From positions 1 through 32,698 of the forward strand of contig DNNO01000025.1 of assembly GCA_003497625.1 (NCBI GenBank): a stretch of DNA of 32,698 nucleotides. Direction: 5' to 3'. The first letter of the stretch is position 1; each line of letters starts with the position of its first letter. Positions 24,490 through 31,260 of the stretch are shown in pieces. The notes below the pieces were generated by a model. It was not told the origin of the DNA and did not search any database. It saw only the letters and a program-made list of their open reading frames with translations. A program made the position numbers and the translations under genes. This stretch comes from Flavobacterium sp. Lineage in GTDB: Bacteria > Bacteroidota > Bacteroidia > Flavobacteriales > Flavobacteriaceae.

Positions 24490-24591
24490 GAAATAAAAAG
24501 TTTATAAACCAAAAGGTTATAAAATGTTTACACCTCTTTTAATGTAGAGCCGCGAAACAAGTTATAATCGCTTAATAAAAAGATTTACAAA
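24490..24591 (+). promoter_or_regulatory. Long 5' leader of bL31, possible autoregulatory region
   Basis: About 100 bases separate the predicted transcription start from the ATG, much longer than most leaders here. Inverted-repeat elements are visible: TTTATAAACC with GGTTATAAAA (24501-24524) and GCGA with TCGC (24552-24571). Ribosomal protein L31 leaders that bind L31 are described in other phyla; whether this is one is unproven. Confidence 0.4.
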
Positions 24592-24843
24592 ATGAAAAAA
24601 GGTATTCACCCAGAAAATTACAGATTAGTTGCATTTAAAGACATGTCAAATGAGGATGTTTTTATCACTAAATCTACAGTAGAAACTAAAGAAACTATTA
24701 CTCACGAAGGTGTTGAGTATCCAGTTTTCAAAATGGAGATTTCTAGAACATCTCACCCTTTTTACACAGGTAAATCTAAACTTATTGATACTGCAGGTCG
24801 TATCGATAAATTCAACAGCAAATACGCTAAAAAAGCTAAATAA
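24592..24843 (+). CDS. rpmE2: 50S ribosomal protein L31, type B
   Basis: 83 residues beginning MKKGIHPENYRLVAFKDMSN, with TSHPFYTGKSKLIDTAGRID and a basic tail KFNSKYAKKAK. The zinc-binding cysteines of type A L31 are absent and the protein has the type B length and the SHPFYTGK motif, so it is the zinc-independent form. It binds at the central protuberance/intersubunit bridge of the ribosome. It is a single gene with strong promoter, a roughly 100-base leader and its own terminator. Confidence 0.96.
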   Translation: MKKGIHPENYRLVAFKDMSNEDVFITKSTVETKETITHEGVEYPVFKMEISRTSHPFYTGKSKLIDTAGRIDKFNSKYAKKAK

Positions 24844-24868
24844 TTTTTTGCTTTTTCAAAATAATAAG

Positions 24869-24897
24869 AAAGCTTCACATTTTGTGGAGCTTTTTTT
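24869..24897 (+). terminator. Terminator of bL31
   Basis: AAGCTTCACA (24870-24879) pairs with TGTGGAGCTT (24883-24892), with one G-U pair, followed by T residues. Confidence 0.85.
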
Positions 24898-24947
24898 ATG
24901 GAATAAATTGTATTTTTGATTTTATAATTTAATAAAATTCATCGTAC

Positions 24948-24968
24948 AGACAAGTCATTGACTTGTCT
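24948..24968. repeat. Palindromic repeat AGACAAGTCA-t-TGACTTGTCT
   Basis: A perfect 10-bp inverted repeat with one central base, between the bL31 terminator and the GlmU-family gene. The ORF frame of the downstream gene is open from a TTG inside it, but the ATG at 24985 is the sensible start. The sequence resembles short palindromes dispersed in Bacteroidota genomes. Confidence 0.75.
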
Positions 24969-24984
24969 CAACAAAATAATAAAT

Positions 24985-26160
24985 ATGAACTACATACTTT
25001 TTGACGGAACCGTTCGCAATGCGTTACTTCCTTTTACTTTTACTCGTCCAGTGGCTGATATTCGTATCGGGATTTTAACAATTCGAGAAAAGTGGGAAAA
25101 ATATTTAGGATATACCACCACAACGCTTACCGAAGAATACTTGATGGAGAAATATCCAATGGTGGAAATGGAAGAAAACATCATGATTAACGCTTCGTTT
25201 TTACCCAATCCGATTTTAATTGATATGGTTCAGAATTTAAATCCTAAAGAAGCGATTCTTTTTGGAGAAGAAATCATCGCTTTTCATACAAATGATACAC
25301 AAGAAGATATCGATTTTGATGAATATGAACTAATTGAATACGAAGGTGAGGTTTTAAGAATCGAAAATACTTGGGATATTTTTGCAAAGAACGATGCAGC
25401 TATTCGTGAAGATTTTGAATTGTTAACTGAGGACAGATTTTCTCAACCCATTCCAAAAAGTGTCAACGTAATTGCACCTGAAAACATTTTCATTGAAGAA
25501 GGAGCTAAGTTAGAATTCGTAACATTAAACGCTTCAACCGGTCCAATTTACATCGGAAAAAATGCGGAAATAATGGAAGGTTCGGTTATTCGCGGACCCT
25601 TTGCTTTGTGTGAAGAAGCACAAGTAAAATTAGCTACGAAAGTATATGGCGCAACAACTGTTGGGCCTCATTGCCGTATTGGTGGCGAAGTAAATAACTC
25701 AGTTTTATTCGGATATTCTAATAAAGGACATGATGGATTTTTAGGAAATTCCGTTTTAGGAGAATGGTGTAATATTGGTGCCGATTCGAATAATTCTAAC
25801 TTAAAAAACAACTACGAAGAAGTGCGTTTGTGGAGTTATGAAACCGAAGGTTTTGCTCGAACAGGTTTGCAATTCTGCGGATTAATGATGGGCGATCACA
25901 GTAAATGTGGTAACAATACGATGTTTAATACAGGAACAGTTGTTGGAGTTTCAACGAATATTTTTGGTTCAGGATTTCCAAGAAATTTTGTACCAAGTTT
26001 TTCATGGGGTGGTGCTTCTGGATTTACAACTTACATCACTAAAAAAGCTTTCGAAACCGCTAAAATTGTAATGAGTCGCCGTCATGTAGAATTCACAGAA
26101 GAAGACGCTAAAATTTTAGAACACGTTTTTGAAGAAACAAAGAAATATAGAAAAGAGTAA
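24985..26160 (+). CDS. GlmU-family putative sugar nucleotidyltransferase
   Basis: 391 residues from the ATG at 24985. N-terminal nucleotidyltransferase-like region: NYILFDGTVRNALLPFTFTR then RIGILTIREKW. The C-terminal half is a left-handed beta-helix of hexapeptide repeats: IYIGKNAEIMEGSVIRGPF, GATTVGPHCRIGGEV, ADSNNSNLKNN and GDHSKCGNNTMFNTGTVVGV. This is the Bacteroidota GlmU-like family (annotated as putative sugar-nucleotide transferase), related to but shorter than bifunctional GlmU. It probably attaches a nucleotide to, or acyl-modifies, an amino sugar phosphate; exact reaction uncertain. Confidence 0.85.
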   Translation: MNYILFDGTVRNALLPFTFTRPVADIRIGILTIREKWEKYLGYTTTTLTEEYLMEKYPMVEMEENIMINASFLPNPILIDMVQNLNPKEAILFGEEIIAFHTNDTQEDIDFDEYELIEYEGEVLRIENTWDIFAKNDAAIREDFELLTEDRFSQPIPKSVNVIAPENIFIEEGAKLEFVTLNASTGPIYIGKNAEIMEGSVIRGPFALCEEAQVKLATKVYGATTVGPHCRIGGEVNNSVLFGYSNKGHDGFLGNSVLGEWCNIGADSNNSNLKNNYEEVRLWSYETEGFARTGLQFCGLMMGDHSKCGNNTMFNTGTVVGVSTNIFGSGFPRNFVPSFSWGGASGFTTYITKKAFETAKIVMSRRHVEFTEEDAKILEHVFEETKKYRKE

Positions 26161-26164
26161 TATA

Positions 26165-26234
26165 ATTTGAAAATTTGAAGATGTATTGATTTGAATATTA
26201 CTTTGACTCTAATTACATTTTCAAATTTTCAAAT
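26165..26234. repeat. Inverted repeat ATTTGAAAATTTGAA
   Basis: The left arm 26165-26184 and right arm 26215-26234 are 20-base inverted copies with one G/A difference, separated by 30 bases, between the GlmU-like gene and mtaB. It may form a long hairpin and serve as a weak terminator, but the repeat-like sequence suggests an interspersed element. Confidence 0.6.
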
Positions 26235-26255
26235 GAAATAATTTTCAAATTTAAC

Positions 26256-26263
26256 TATCTTTG
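26256..26263 (+). promoter_or_regulatory. -7 box of mtaB
   Basis: TATCTTTG matches TAnnTTTG and is followed directly by CACTC. It lies 45 bases before the ATG. No clear TTG is seen at the expected distance upstream. Confidence 0.65.
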
Positions 26264-26308
26264 CACTCTCAATTTTTTGACAACGATTTCATTAATTGAG
26301 TTTTATTT

Positions 26309-27637
26309 ATGGAAAACAAGAAAAAAGTCGCATTCTACACTTTAGGATGCAAATTAAACTTCTCAGAAACGTCTACTATTGCACGTGATTTTCAAAATGA
26401 AGGTTTTGAACGTGTTGATTTCGAAGAAATTGCAGATATTTATGTAATCAATACCTGTTCGGTTACTGATAATGCGGATAAACAATTCAAGCAGATTGTC
26501 AAAAAAGCAATGAAGTTGAATGATAAAGCTTTCGTAGCTGCTGTGGGTTGTTATGCCCAATTAAAACCAGAAGAACTAGCTGCAGTTGATGGCGTGGATT
26601 TGGTTTTAGGAGCAACAGAAAAATTCAAAATCACTGATTATATCAACGATTTGTCGAAAAATGACATGGGCGAAGTGCATTCATGTGAAATCGAAGAAGC
26701 TGATTTTTATGTAGGAAGTTATTCGATTGGCGACAGAACACGTGCTTTCTTAAAAGTACAAGATGGTTGCGATTATAAATGTACGTATTGTACGATTCCG
26801 TTAGCAAGAGGAATTTCTAGAAGTGATGCATTAGAAAATGTATTAAAAAATGCTTCTGAAATTTCACAACAAGGAATAAAAGAGATTGTGTTAACCGGTG
26901 TTAATATTGGTGATTACGGAAAAGGCGAATTCGGAAATAAAAAACACGAACACACTTTCTTAGATTTAGTTAAAGCACTTGACGAAGTAGAAGGTATCGA
27001 GCGTTTACGAATTTCTTCCATCGAACCAAACTTGTTGAAAAACGAAACGATTGAATTCGTATCACAAAGCCGAACATTCGTTCCTCATTTTCATATTCCA
27101 TTGCAATCGGGTTCTAACGATATTTTGAAGAAAATGAAGCGTCGTTATATGCGTGAATTGTATACAGAGCGTGTTGCTAAAATTCGTGAAGTAATGCCTC
27201 ATGCTTGTATTGGAGTAGATGTTATTGTCGGATTTCCAGGTGAAACTGATGACCATTTCTTAGAAACCTATCATTTCTTGAATGATTTAGATATTTCGTA
27301 TTTACACGTTTTCACGTATTCAGAAAGAGATAATACTGAGGCTGTTGAAATGGATGGAGTAGTGCCAGCGAATGTACGTTCCAAAAGAAGTAAAATGCTA
27401 CGTGGACTTTCGGTTAAGAAAAGAAGAGCGTTTTACGAAAGTCAAATTGGAAGTAACAGAACGGTTTTATTCGAAAGCGAAAATAAAGAAGGCTATATCC
27501 ACGGATTTACCGAAAATTACGTAAAAGTAAAAACACCTTGGAATCCAGAATTAGTCAATACGTTGCACGAAATTAATCTAACTAAGATAGATGAAGATGG
27601 AAGCGTAAGAATGGAATTCATAAACGTTGAAGCATAA
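26309..27637 (+). CDS. mtaB: tRNA t6A37 methylthiotransferase MtaB
   Basis: 442 residues, a radical-SAM enzyme that adds a methylthio group to N6-threonylcarbamoyladenosine-37 in ANN-decoding tRNAs. The N-terminal UPF0004 domain has its three cluster cysteines (Cys14, Cys50, Cys81); the radical-SAM domain has CDYKCTYC (Cys154, Cys158, Cys161). A C-terminal TRAM-like beta domain follows (about 375-440). The MtaB subtype, rather than MiaB or RimO, is suggested by the VAFYTLGCKLNFSET start and QDGCDYKCTYCTIPLARG. Promoter with GCACTC extension upstream, and a bidirectional terminator downstream. Confidence 0.94.
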   Translation: MENKKKVAFYTLGCKLNFSETSTIARDFQNEGFERVDFEEIADIYVINTCSVTDNADKQFKQIVKKAMKLNDKAFVAAVGCYAQLKPEELAAVDGVDLVLGATEKFKITDYINDLSKNDMGEVHSCEIEEADFYVGSYSIGDRTRAFLKVQDGCDYKCTYCTIPLARGISRSDALENVLKNASEISQQGIKEIVLTGVNIGDYGKGEFGNKKHEHTFLDLVKALDEVEGIERLRISSIEPNLLKNETIEFVSQSRTFVPHFHIPLQSGSNDILKKMKRRYMRELYTERVAKIREVMPHACIGVDVIVGFPGETDDHFLETYHFLNDLDISYLHVFTYSERDNTEAVEMDGVVPANVRSKRSKMLRGLSVKKRRAFYESQIGSNRTVLFESENKEGYIHGFTENYVKVKTPWNPELVNTLHEINLTKIDEDGSVRMEFINVEA

Positions 27638-27638
27638 A

Positions 27639-27672
27639 AAAATCCCAAGTCTAATAAACTTGGGATTTTTTT
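27639..27672. terminator. Bidirectional terminator after mtaB
   Basis: AATCCCAAGT (27641-27650) pairs with ACTTGGGATT (27658-27667), with A and T runs flanking. It serves mtaB and the convergent acetyltransferase gene. Confidence 0.9.
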
Positions 27673-27676
27673 TGGA

Positions 27677-27958
27677 TTAAATCATTAGCCCTGGAGGCAA
27701 AAGCTCTCGATATTTTCTGTTTTTTCTAAAGAAACTTATGAACTTTGCGTGCGTTGGCACCACTTTTAGTTTTCGTTCTTCAGCAAGTTCTAGTACGGTT
27801 TTAATAAATTCATGATGCAACTCTTCATCTTCATTATTGTTATTGCAAAATTTGGTTAAAAACAGTTTGCGTTCTTGTACAGAGTACTCAATTGCAACCA
27901 AACCAGTTTCCGTAATAATTTCAAATTGTCTTAAAAGTTCATTATCTTTGATTTCCAT
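27677..27958 (-). CDS. Small GNAT-type N-acetyltransferase
   Basis: 93 residues. Segments FEIITETGLVAIEYSVQERK and ELAEERKLKVVPTHAKFI followed by SFFRKNRKYRELLPPG resemble the short YjdJ-type (Acetyltransf_CG) acetyltransferase family, in which Cys or another residue in the V-P-x-C region is replaced; here the segment reads VVPTHAKFI. Substrate unknown, and catalytic activity cannot be judged from sequence. It has its own -7 box on the minus strand (27985-27978) and diverges from the hydrolase gene across only 45 bases. Confidence 0.75.
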   Translation of the reverse strand: MEIKDNELLRQFEIITETGLVAIEYSVQERKLFLTKFCNNNNEDEELHHEFIKTVLELAEERKLKVVPTHAKFISFFRKNRKYRELLPPGLMI

Positions 27959-27977
27959 GATAACTTCAATTAGAGTG

Positions 27978-27985
27978 CAAATTTA
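27978..27985 (-). promoter_or_regulatory. -7 box of the acetyltransferase gene
   Basis: On the minus strand TAAATTTG is followed directly by CACTC, the same extended form as upstream of bL31, mtaB and rpmH. Start codon 20 bases downstream. Confidence 0.65.
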
Positions 27986-28003
27986 CGAAACTTTTTTAAT
28001 ATA

Positions 28004-28678
28004 ATGGTAATGAGTAAGATTCCAGTTTATTTCATGCCAGGTTTGGCGGCAAGTCCTACAATTTTCGAAAATATAAAATTACCAGAAGATCAATTTGAAA
28101 TGCATTTTTTGGAATGGTTTTTGCCCAATGATAAGGAAAGTATCGAAAGTTACGCGCTTCGAATGACTGAGAAAATCACACATGAAAATCCGGTTTTAGT
28201 GGGCGTTTCTTTTGGAGGGATTTTGGTGCAAGAAATGGCAAAGCATATTAAAGCACAGAAAGTAATTATCATTTCGAGCGTAAAATCAAATACCGAATTT
28301 CCGTCAAGATTAAAAATGGCAAGAGCAACAAAAGCCTACAAATTATTGCCAACACAATTGTTGTCGAATGTAGAATTGTTAGTAAAATATGCCTTCGGAA
28401 ACAATATTGTAGCAAAAAGATTAAAACTTTATGAAAAATATTTGTCGGTAAGAGATAAAAAATATTTAGATTGGGCTATCGAAAATACGCTGATTTGGTC
28501 GCAAAAAAAAGCAGATGAAAATGTAATTCATATTCATGGTGATGCCGATGAAGTTTTTCCAATAAAACACATTCAAAATTGTATTGTGATTAAAGGCGGA
28601 ACACACATTATGATAATTAATAAATTTAAGTGGTTGAATGAAAATTTGCCTAAATTAATTCTAAACGAAAAAGAATGA
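28004..28678 (+). CDS. Alpha/beta hydrolase
   Basis: 224 residues (222 if the second ATG at 28010 is used, which gives MSKIPVYFMPGLAAS). Alpha/beta-hydrolase fold elements are readable: the N-terminal strand and oxyanion segment PVYFMPGLAASPTIF, nucleophile elbow GVSFGG (Ser69), acid in HGDADEVFP and the final catalytic His in GGTHIMI. There is no signal peptide. Substrate unknown. Its stop codon overlaps the ATG of the lytic transglycosylase gene (ATGA), so translation is probably coupled and a cell-envelope role is possible. Confidence 0.85.
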   Translation: MVMSKIPVYFMPGLAASPTIFENIKLPEDQFEMHFLEWFLPNDKESIESYALRMTEKITHENPVLVGVSFGGILVQEMAKHIKAQKVIIISSVKSNTEFPSRLKMARATKAYKLLPTQLLSNVELLVKYAFGNNIVAKRLKLYEKYLSVRDKKYLDWAIENTLIWSQKKADENVIHIHGDADEVFPIKHIQNCIVIKGGTHIMIINKFKWLNENLPKLILNEKE

Positions 28679-29568
28679 AAAAGTATATGACGAAGAATGT
28701 AGTAATTATTGGAATGGTTGCTGTATTGGCAAGTTTCCTTATTTATGGAGTAGTTTCAGATAAAGCAAAATTTTCTCCAATTGGATATAATTTGAAAATG
28801 GATTTTTCTGGGGAAGAAGTGCCAACATTTATGGCGGATGTTCAGGAGCGTTTAGATAAAGAAATGATTACCAATATGAATTATCACACGAATACCACTT
28901 TGGTTATCAAACGTGCGAATAAAGTTTTTCCTATTATCGAACCCATTTTAGCAAAATATGGAGTTCCTGATGATTTTAAATACTTGGCAGTAATTGAAAG
29001 TAGCTTGGTAAACGCTGTTTCACCCGCTGGAGCAAGAGGTGTTTGGCAATTTATGCCAGCAACGGCAAAAGAAAAAGGAATGGAAGTGAGTGATGAGGTA
29101 GACGAACGTTATCATTTAGAAAAATCTACAGAAGCAGCTTGTAAATATTTATTAGTAGCGAAAGAAAAATTCGGTTCATGGACGTTAGCTGCGGCTTCAT
29201 ATAATGGAGGAATGAACGGAATCAGTAAAAAAATGGAAGAGCAACAAGTAGATAATTACTATGATTTATTGCTTACAGAAGAAACTTCACGTTATGTTTT
29301 CCGAATTTTAGCTTTGAAAGAAATCATGAAAAATTCAGATAAATACGGATTTAGAATTCCAAATGAAGCCTTGTATTATGCTATTCCAACAAAAAAAATT
29401 GTGGTTGATTCTTCCATTACCGATTTAGCAAAGTTTGCTAAAACACAAGGTGTGAATTATAAGATTTTAAAAATCCACAATCCTTGGTTACGAGATAAAA
29501 AATTAACGGTTACAACAGGTAAAAAATATGAAATCGAAATCCCAACTTCAGGATATAACAAACAATAA
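28675..29568 (+). CDS. Lytic transglycosylase (SLT domain), membrane-anchored
   Basis: 297 residues with an N-terminal signal anchor (VVIIGMVAVLASFLIYGVV, about 9-27). The SLT domain begins around residue 85: YLAVIESSLVNAVSPAGARG with catalytic Glu108, then GVWQFMPATA and the AAASYNGGMNG segment, the MltD-like branch. Such enzymes cleave peptidoglycan between N-acetylmuramic acid and N-acetylglucosamine with formation of a 1,6-anhydro product. A C-terminal extension (about 230-297) may contain a single LysM-like module (VNYKILKIHNPWL). The ATG overlaps the hydrolase stop by four bases; the half-size TSUP gene follows. Confidence 0.9.
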   Translation: MKKYMTKNVVIIGMVAVLASFLIYGVVSDKAKFSPIGYNLKMDFSGEEVPTFMADVQERLDKEMITNMNYHTNTTLVIKRANKVFPIIEPILAKYGVPDDFKYLAVIESSLVNAVSPAGARGVWQFMPATAKEKGMEVSDEVDERYHLEKSTEAACKYLLVAKEKFGSWTLAAASYNGGMNGISKKMEEQQVDNYYDLLLTEETSRYVFRILALKEIMKNSDKYGFRIPNEALYYAIPTKKIVVDSSITDLAKFAKTQGVNYKILKIHNPWLRDKKLTVTTGKKYEIEIPTSGYNKQ

Positions 29569-29575
29569 GCGCCCA

Positions 29576-29944
29576 ATGGATATTCAAGTAGCTCTATCTT
29601 TAGTATTAATTGGTGTTTTAGCAGGAATCTTAAGTGGATTGGTTGGAGTAGGAGGCGGTGTAATTATGGTGCCTTTGTTGGTGTTGCTTTTAGGATTTAA
29701 CCAACATCAAGCTCAAGGAACTAGTTTAGCGGTTTTAGTTGTTCCGGTAACGGCGATTGCGGTTTATACCTATCACAAAGAAGGTTATATCGATTGGCGT
29801 TATGTGGGGATAATTGCAGTATTTTTTGTTATTGGAGGGTATTTTGGAAGTAAAATGGCGGTTAATTTAGACCAAAAAATGTTGAAGAAAGTATTTGGAT
29901 TTATTCTTTTATTAATTGCTGGAAAAATGCTACTTGGTAAATAA
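29576..29944 (+). CDS. Half-size TSUP (TauE/SafE) permease
   Basis: 122 residues from the ATG at 29576. The frame is open from an ATG at 29528, but that would overlap the transglycosylase gene by 41 bases and add hydrophilic residues. There are about four hydrophobic segments and one copy of the TSUP signature, AGILSGLVGVGGGVIMVPLL. Full-length TSUP proteins, such as that at 2890-3657, carry two such halves; this one would need to dimerise. The C-terminus ends normally (LLLIAGKMLLGK), so it looks like a genuine short family member rather than a broken gene. Probably co-transcribed with the two genes upstream. Confidence 0.8.
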   Translation: MDIQVALSLVLIGVLAGILSGLVGVGGGVIMVPLLVLLLGFNQHQAQGTSLAVLVVPVTAIAVYTYHKEGYIDWRYVGIIAVFFVIGGYFGSKMAVNLDQKMLKKVFGFILLLIAGKMLLGK

Positions 29945-29945
29945 A

Positions 29946-30024
29946 AACCACACAGAAAATAAATTTTGAGTTAGTGGTAGAGTAGAATTATGAGAGACTC
30001 AAAACGGTGTTTTTCTGTATGGTT
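29946..30024. repeat. Imperfect hairpin starting at the TSUP stop
   Basis: Three paired blocks nest in order: AACCA with TGGTT, ACAGAAAA with TTTTCTGT, TTTTGAGT with ACTCAAAA, around a 25-base loop. 21 bp pair with only small internal loops. Not followed by a T-run. Confidence 0.65.
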
Positions 30025-30094
30025 GAATTAGTGCTTAATGAATTAAATACTCCAGCAAAGTTTAATTTGCAAGTGTTTTTTTTCTTTTGAAGAA

Positions 30095-30203
30095 CCACTA
30101 TAATTTTTAATCTTTTCATGTTTATTTAGTCGATTTTTTTTAAAGTTGGAATTTCCCCTTTTCCATCTTTTTTTAATAAATCTTCCTATAAAAATTATAG
30201 TGG
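30095..30203. repeat. 109-base element with perfect 15-bp terminal inverted repeats
   Basis: CCACTATAATTTTTA (30095-30109) and its exact complement (30189-30203) bound a 79-base interior that contains a second nested pair, TTTATT (30121-30126) with AATAAA (30175-30180). No ORF and no obvious target-site duplication. Either a MITE-like remnant or a structured RNA. Confidence 0.7.
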
Positions 30204-30312
30204 GTAATCAATTTTAGGGGAATTTTTATTTTTTTACTCAGCGAAGCTATGAAAATGAAATACTCAAAACTAAAAAACTCGTTAAAAGAAAAGATAACTC
30301 GTTAAACTAACA

Positions 30313-30340
30313 AAAAAAGCACCTCGAAAGGTGCTTTTTT
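30313..30340. terminator. Bidirectional terminator
   Basis: AAAAAAGCACCT, CGAA loop, AGGTGCTTTTTT, a perfect 12-bp stem with A and T flanks. It ends the minus-strand TPR gene and could end any plus-strand transcript crossing 29945-30312. Confidence 0.92.
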
Positions 30341-30358
30341 ATATTGAAAATGAAATAG

Positions 30359-30874
30359 TTACATTTTTTTCATTTGATCTTTCATCATTTTAATCTGATC
30401 TTTCAACATGTTTTGTTTGTCAAGCTTCTTTGCTTCGTTTAATAAAGCGGTAGCTTCCATTTTTCTTCTTCTTGTCATTGCAATCCCAGCTAATTGTAAT
30501 TTGGCTAAAGCTAAATCTTGATCCATAGATAAACCAAGAGCAATTGCTTTTTTGAAATATTTTTCAGCTTCAATTAAATTAGTTTGCGAAACCATTAAAC
30601 CGTGTAAGTAATTGAAATAGCCTTGTTGTTTTTGTACTAAAGCAGCTTCAGGGTTTTTAATATAAGATAACCATTTTTGTGCTCCTGGAAAATCTTGTTT
30701 TCGTAACTTTAAAAAAGCCAATAAAATAAACTCATTTTTAAAGTATAAGAAAATAAAAATAGTAGAGAATAATAACAAAAAGATACCATTTCCGATATTA
30801 CTTTCTGTAAATTGATAAATTCCAAATGCTATAATTAAAGCGGCAAGAACTAATTTGATATTTTTATGAAACAT
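30359..30874 (-). CDS. TPR-like membrane protein
   Basis: 171 residues. Two adjacent membrane helices at the N-terminus (about 8-23 and 28-46, LVLAALIIAFGIYQF and IFLLLFSTIFIFLYF). The soluble part is helical with tetratricopeptide-like hairpins: FNYLHGLMVSQTNLIEAEKY then FKKAIALGLSMDQDLA and KLQLAGIAMTRRRKMEATAL. The C-terminus is Lys/Met-rich (KDQIKMMKDQMKKM). Flavobacterial proteins of this type are annotated as TPR or hypothetical; function unknown. It has its own extended -7 box and diverges from rpmH. Confidence 0.78.
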   Translation of the reverse strand: MFHKNIKLVLAALIIAFGIYQFTESNIGNGIFLLLFSTIFIFLYFKNEFILLAFLKLRKQDFPGAQKWLSYIKNPEAALVQKQQGYFNYLHGLMVSQTNLIEAEKYFKKAIALGLSMDQDLALAKLQLAGIAMTRRRKMEATALLNEAKKLDKQNMLKDQIKMMKDQMKKM

Positions 30875-30891
30875 TATAGTGTATATTTGTT

Positions 30892-30904
30892 GAGTGCAAA
30901 GATA
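30892..30904 (-). promoter_or_regulatory. Extended -7 box of the TPR gene
   Basis: On the minus strand TATCTTTG followed by CACTC. It lies 22 bases before the ATG at 30874. Confidence 0.65.
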
Positions 30905-30938
30905 ATAAAATGAATTAAAAATATTTTTAAAAAAGTAC

Positions 30939-30973
30939 TTGCGAATGAAAAAAGTCTTTGTATATTTGCACTC
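30939..30973 (+). promoter_or_regulatory. Promoter of rpmH
   Basis: TTG (30939-30941), 19 bases, TATATTTG (30961-30968) followed by CACTC. Consensus spacing. The leader of about 68 bases contains a small GGTTT/AAACC hairpin (30974-30993). Confidence 0.8.
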
Positions 30974-31042
30974 GGTTTTCAGGATAGGAAACCTATGAGT
31001 TTTAAAAAAGATTTTTATTTATAGATTTTAAAAGATACTACA

Positions 31043-31204
31043 ATGAGTAAGAGAACGTTTCAACCATCAAAAAGAAAAAGAAGAAATAAGCACGGTTTCA
31101 TGGATAGAATGGCTTCTGCTAATGGAAGAAAAGTGCTTGCTCGTAGAAGAGCTAAAGGAAGACATAAGTTAACTGTTTCTTGCGAACCAAGACACAAAAA
31201 ATAA
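31043..31204 (+). CDS. rpmH: 50S ribosomal protein L34
   Basis: 53 residues: [19 protein letters not shown], then [18 protein letters not shown] and a short extension ending CEPRHKK. The core is the invariant bL34 sequence; the C-terminal extension of about eight residues is usual in Bacteroidota. A structural protein of the large subunit. It is set in a single-gene unit with a consensus promoter and its own terminator. dnaA and rnpA, which often accompany rpmH in other phyla, are not next to it here, so this is not the replication-origin arrangement. Confidence 0.98.
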   Translation: MSKRTFQPSKRKRRNKHGFMDRMASANGRKVLARRRAKGRHKLTVSCEPRHKK

Positions 31205-31228
31205 TGTTTTAGCTTAAAACAATATATC

Positions 31229-31260
31229 AGCCGTTACTTTTTTAGTAGCGGCTTTTTTTT
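31229..31260 (+). terminator. Terminator of rpmH
   Basis: AGCCGTTACT (31229-31238) pairs with AGTAGCGGCT (31244-31253), one G-U pair, then a run of T. Confidence 0.9.

Larger units (their letters stand above)
29945..30358. other. 414-base gene-free region with two inverted-repeat structures
   Basis: No credible gene is present; the longest plausible plus-strand frame is an 18-codon Lys-rich one at 30249-30305. Contents in order: an imperfect hairpin (29946-30024), a short GCAAA/TTTGC stem (30055-30070), a pair of 15-base perfect inverted arms (30095-30109 and 30189-30203), two AACTCGTTAAA copies 20 bases apart (30276-30286, 30296-30306), and a terminator (30313-30340). Very AT-rich. Confidence 0.65.

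Noticed and set aside
24524-24547. Seven-codon leader peptide MFTPLLM before bL31
   Set aside because: Too short to separate from chance; no attenuator-like terminator is seen, so it is mentioned only within the leader finding.
30249-30305. 18-codon Lys-rich frame before the terminator
   Set aside because: No recognisable family or clear promoter; composition is as expected for AT-rich DNA. Not called as a gene.
30276-30306. Two AACTCGTTAAA copies as a CRISPR-like start
   Set aside because: Only two copies, 20 bases apart, inside AT-rich DNA with no cas genes; not an array.
31043-31204. Replication-origin region marked by rpmH
   Set aside because: No dnaA, rnpA or cluster of DnaA boxes near rpmH; in Bacteroidota rpmH need not lie near oriC.
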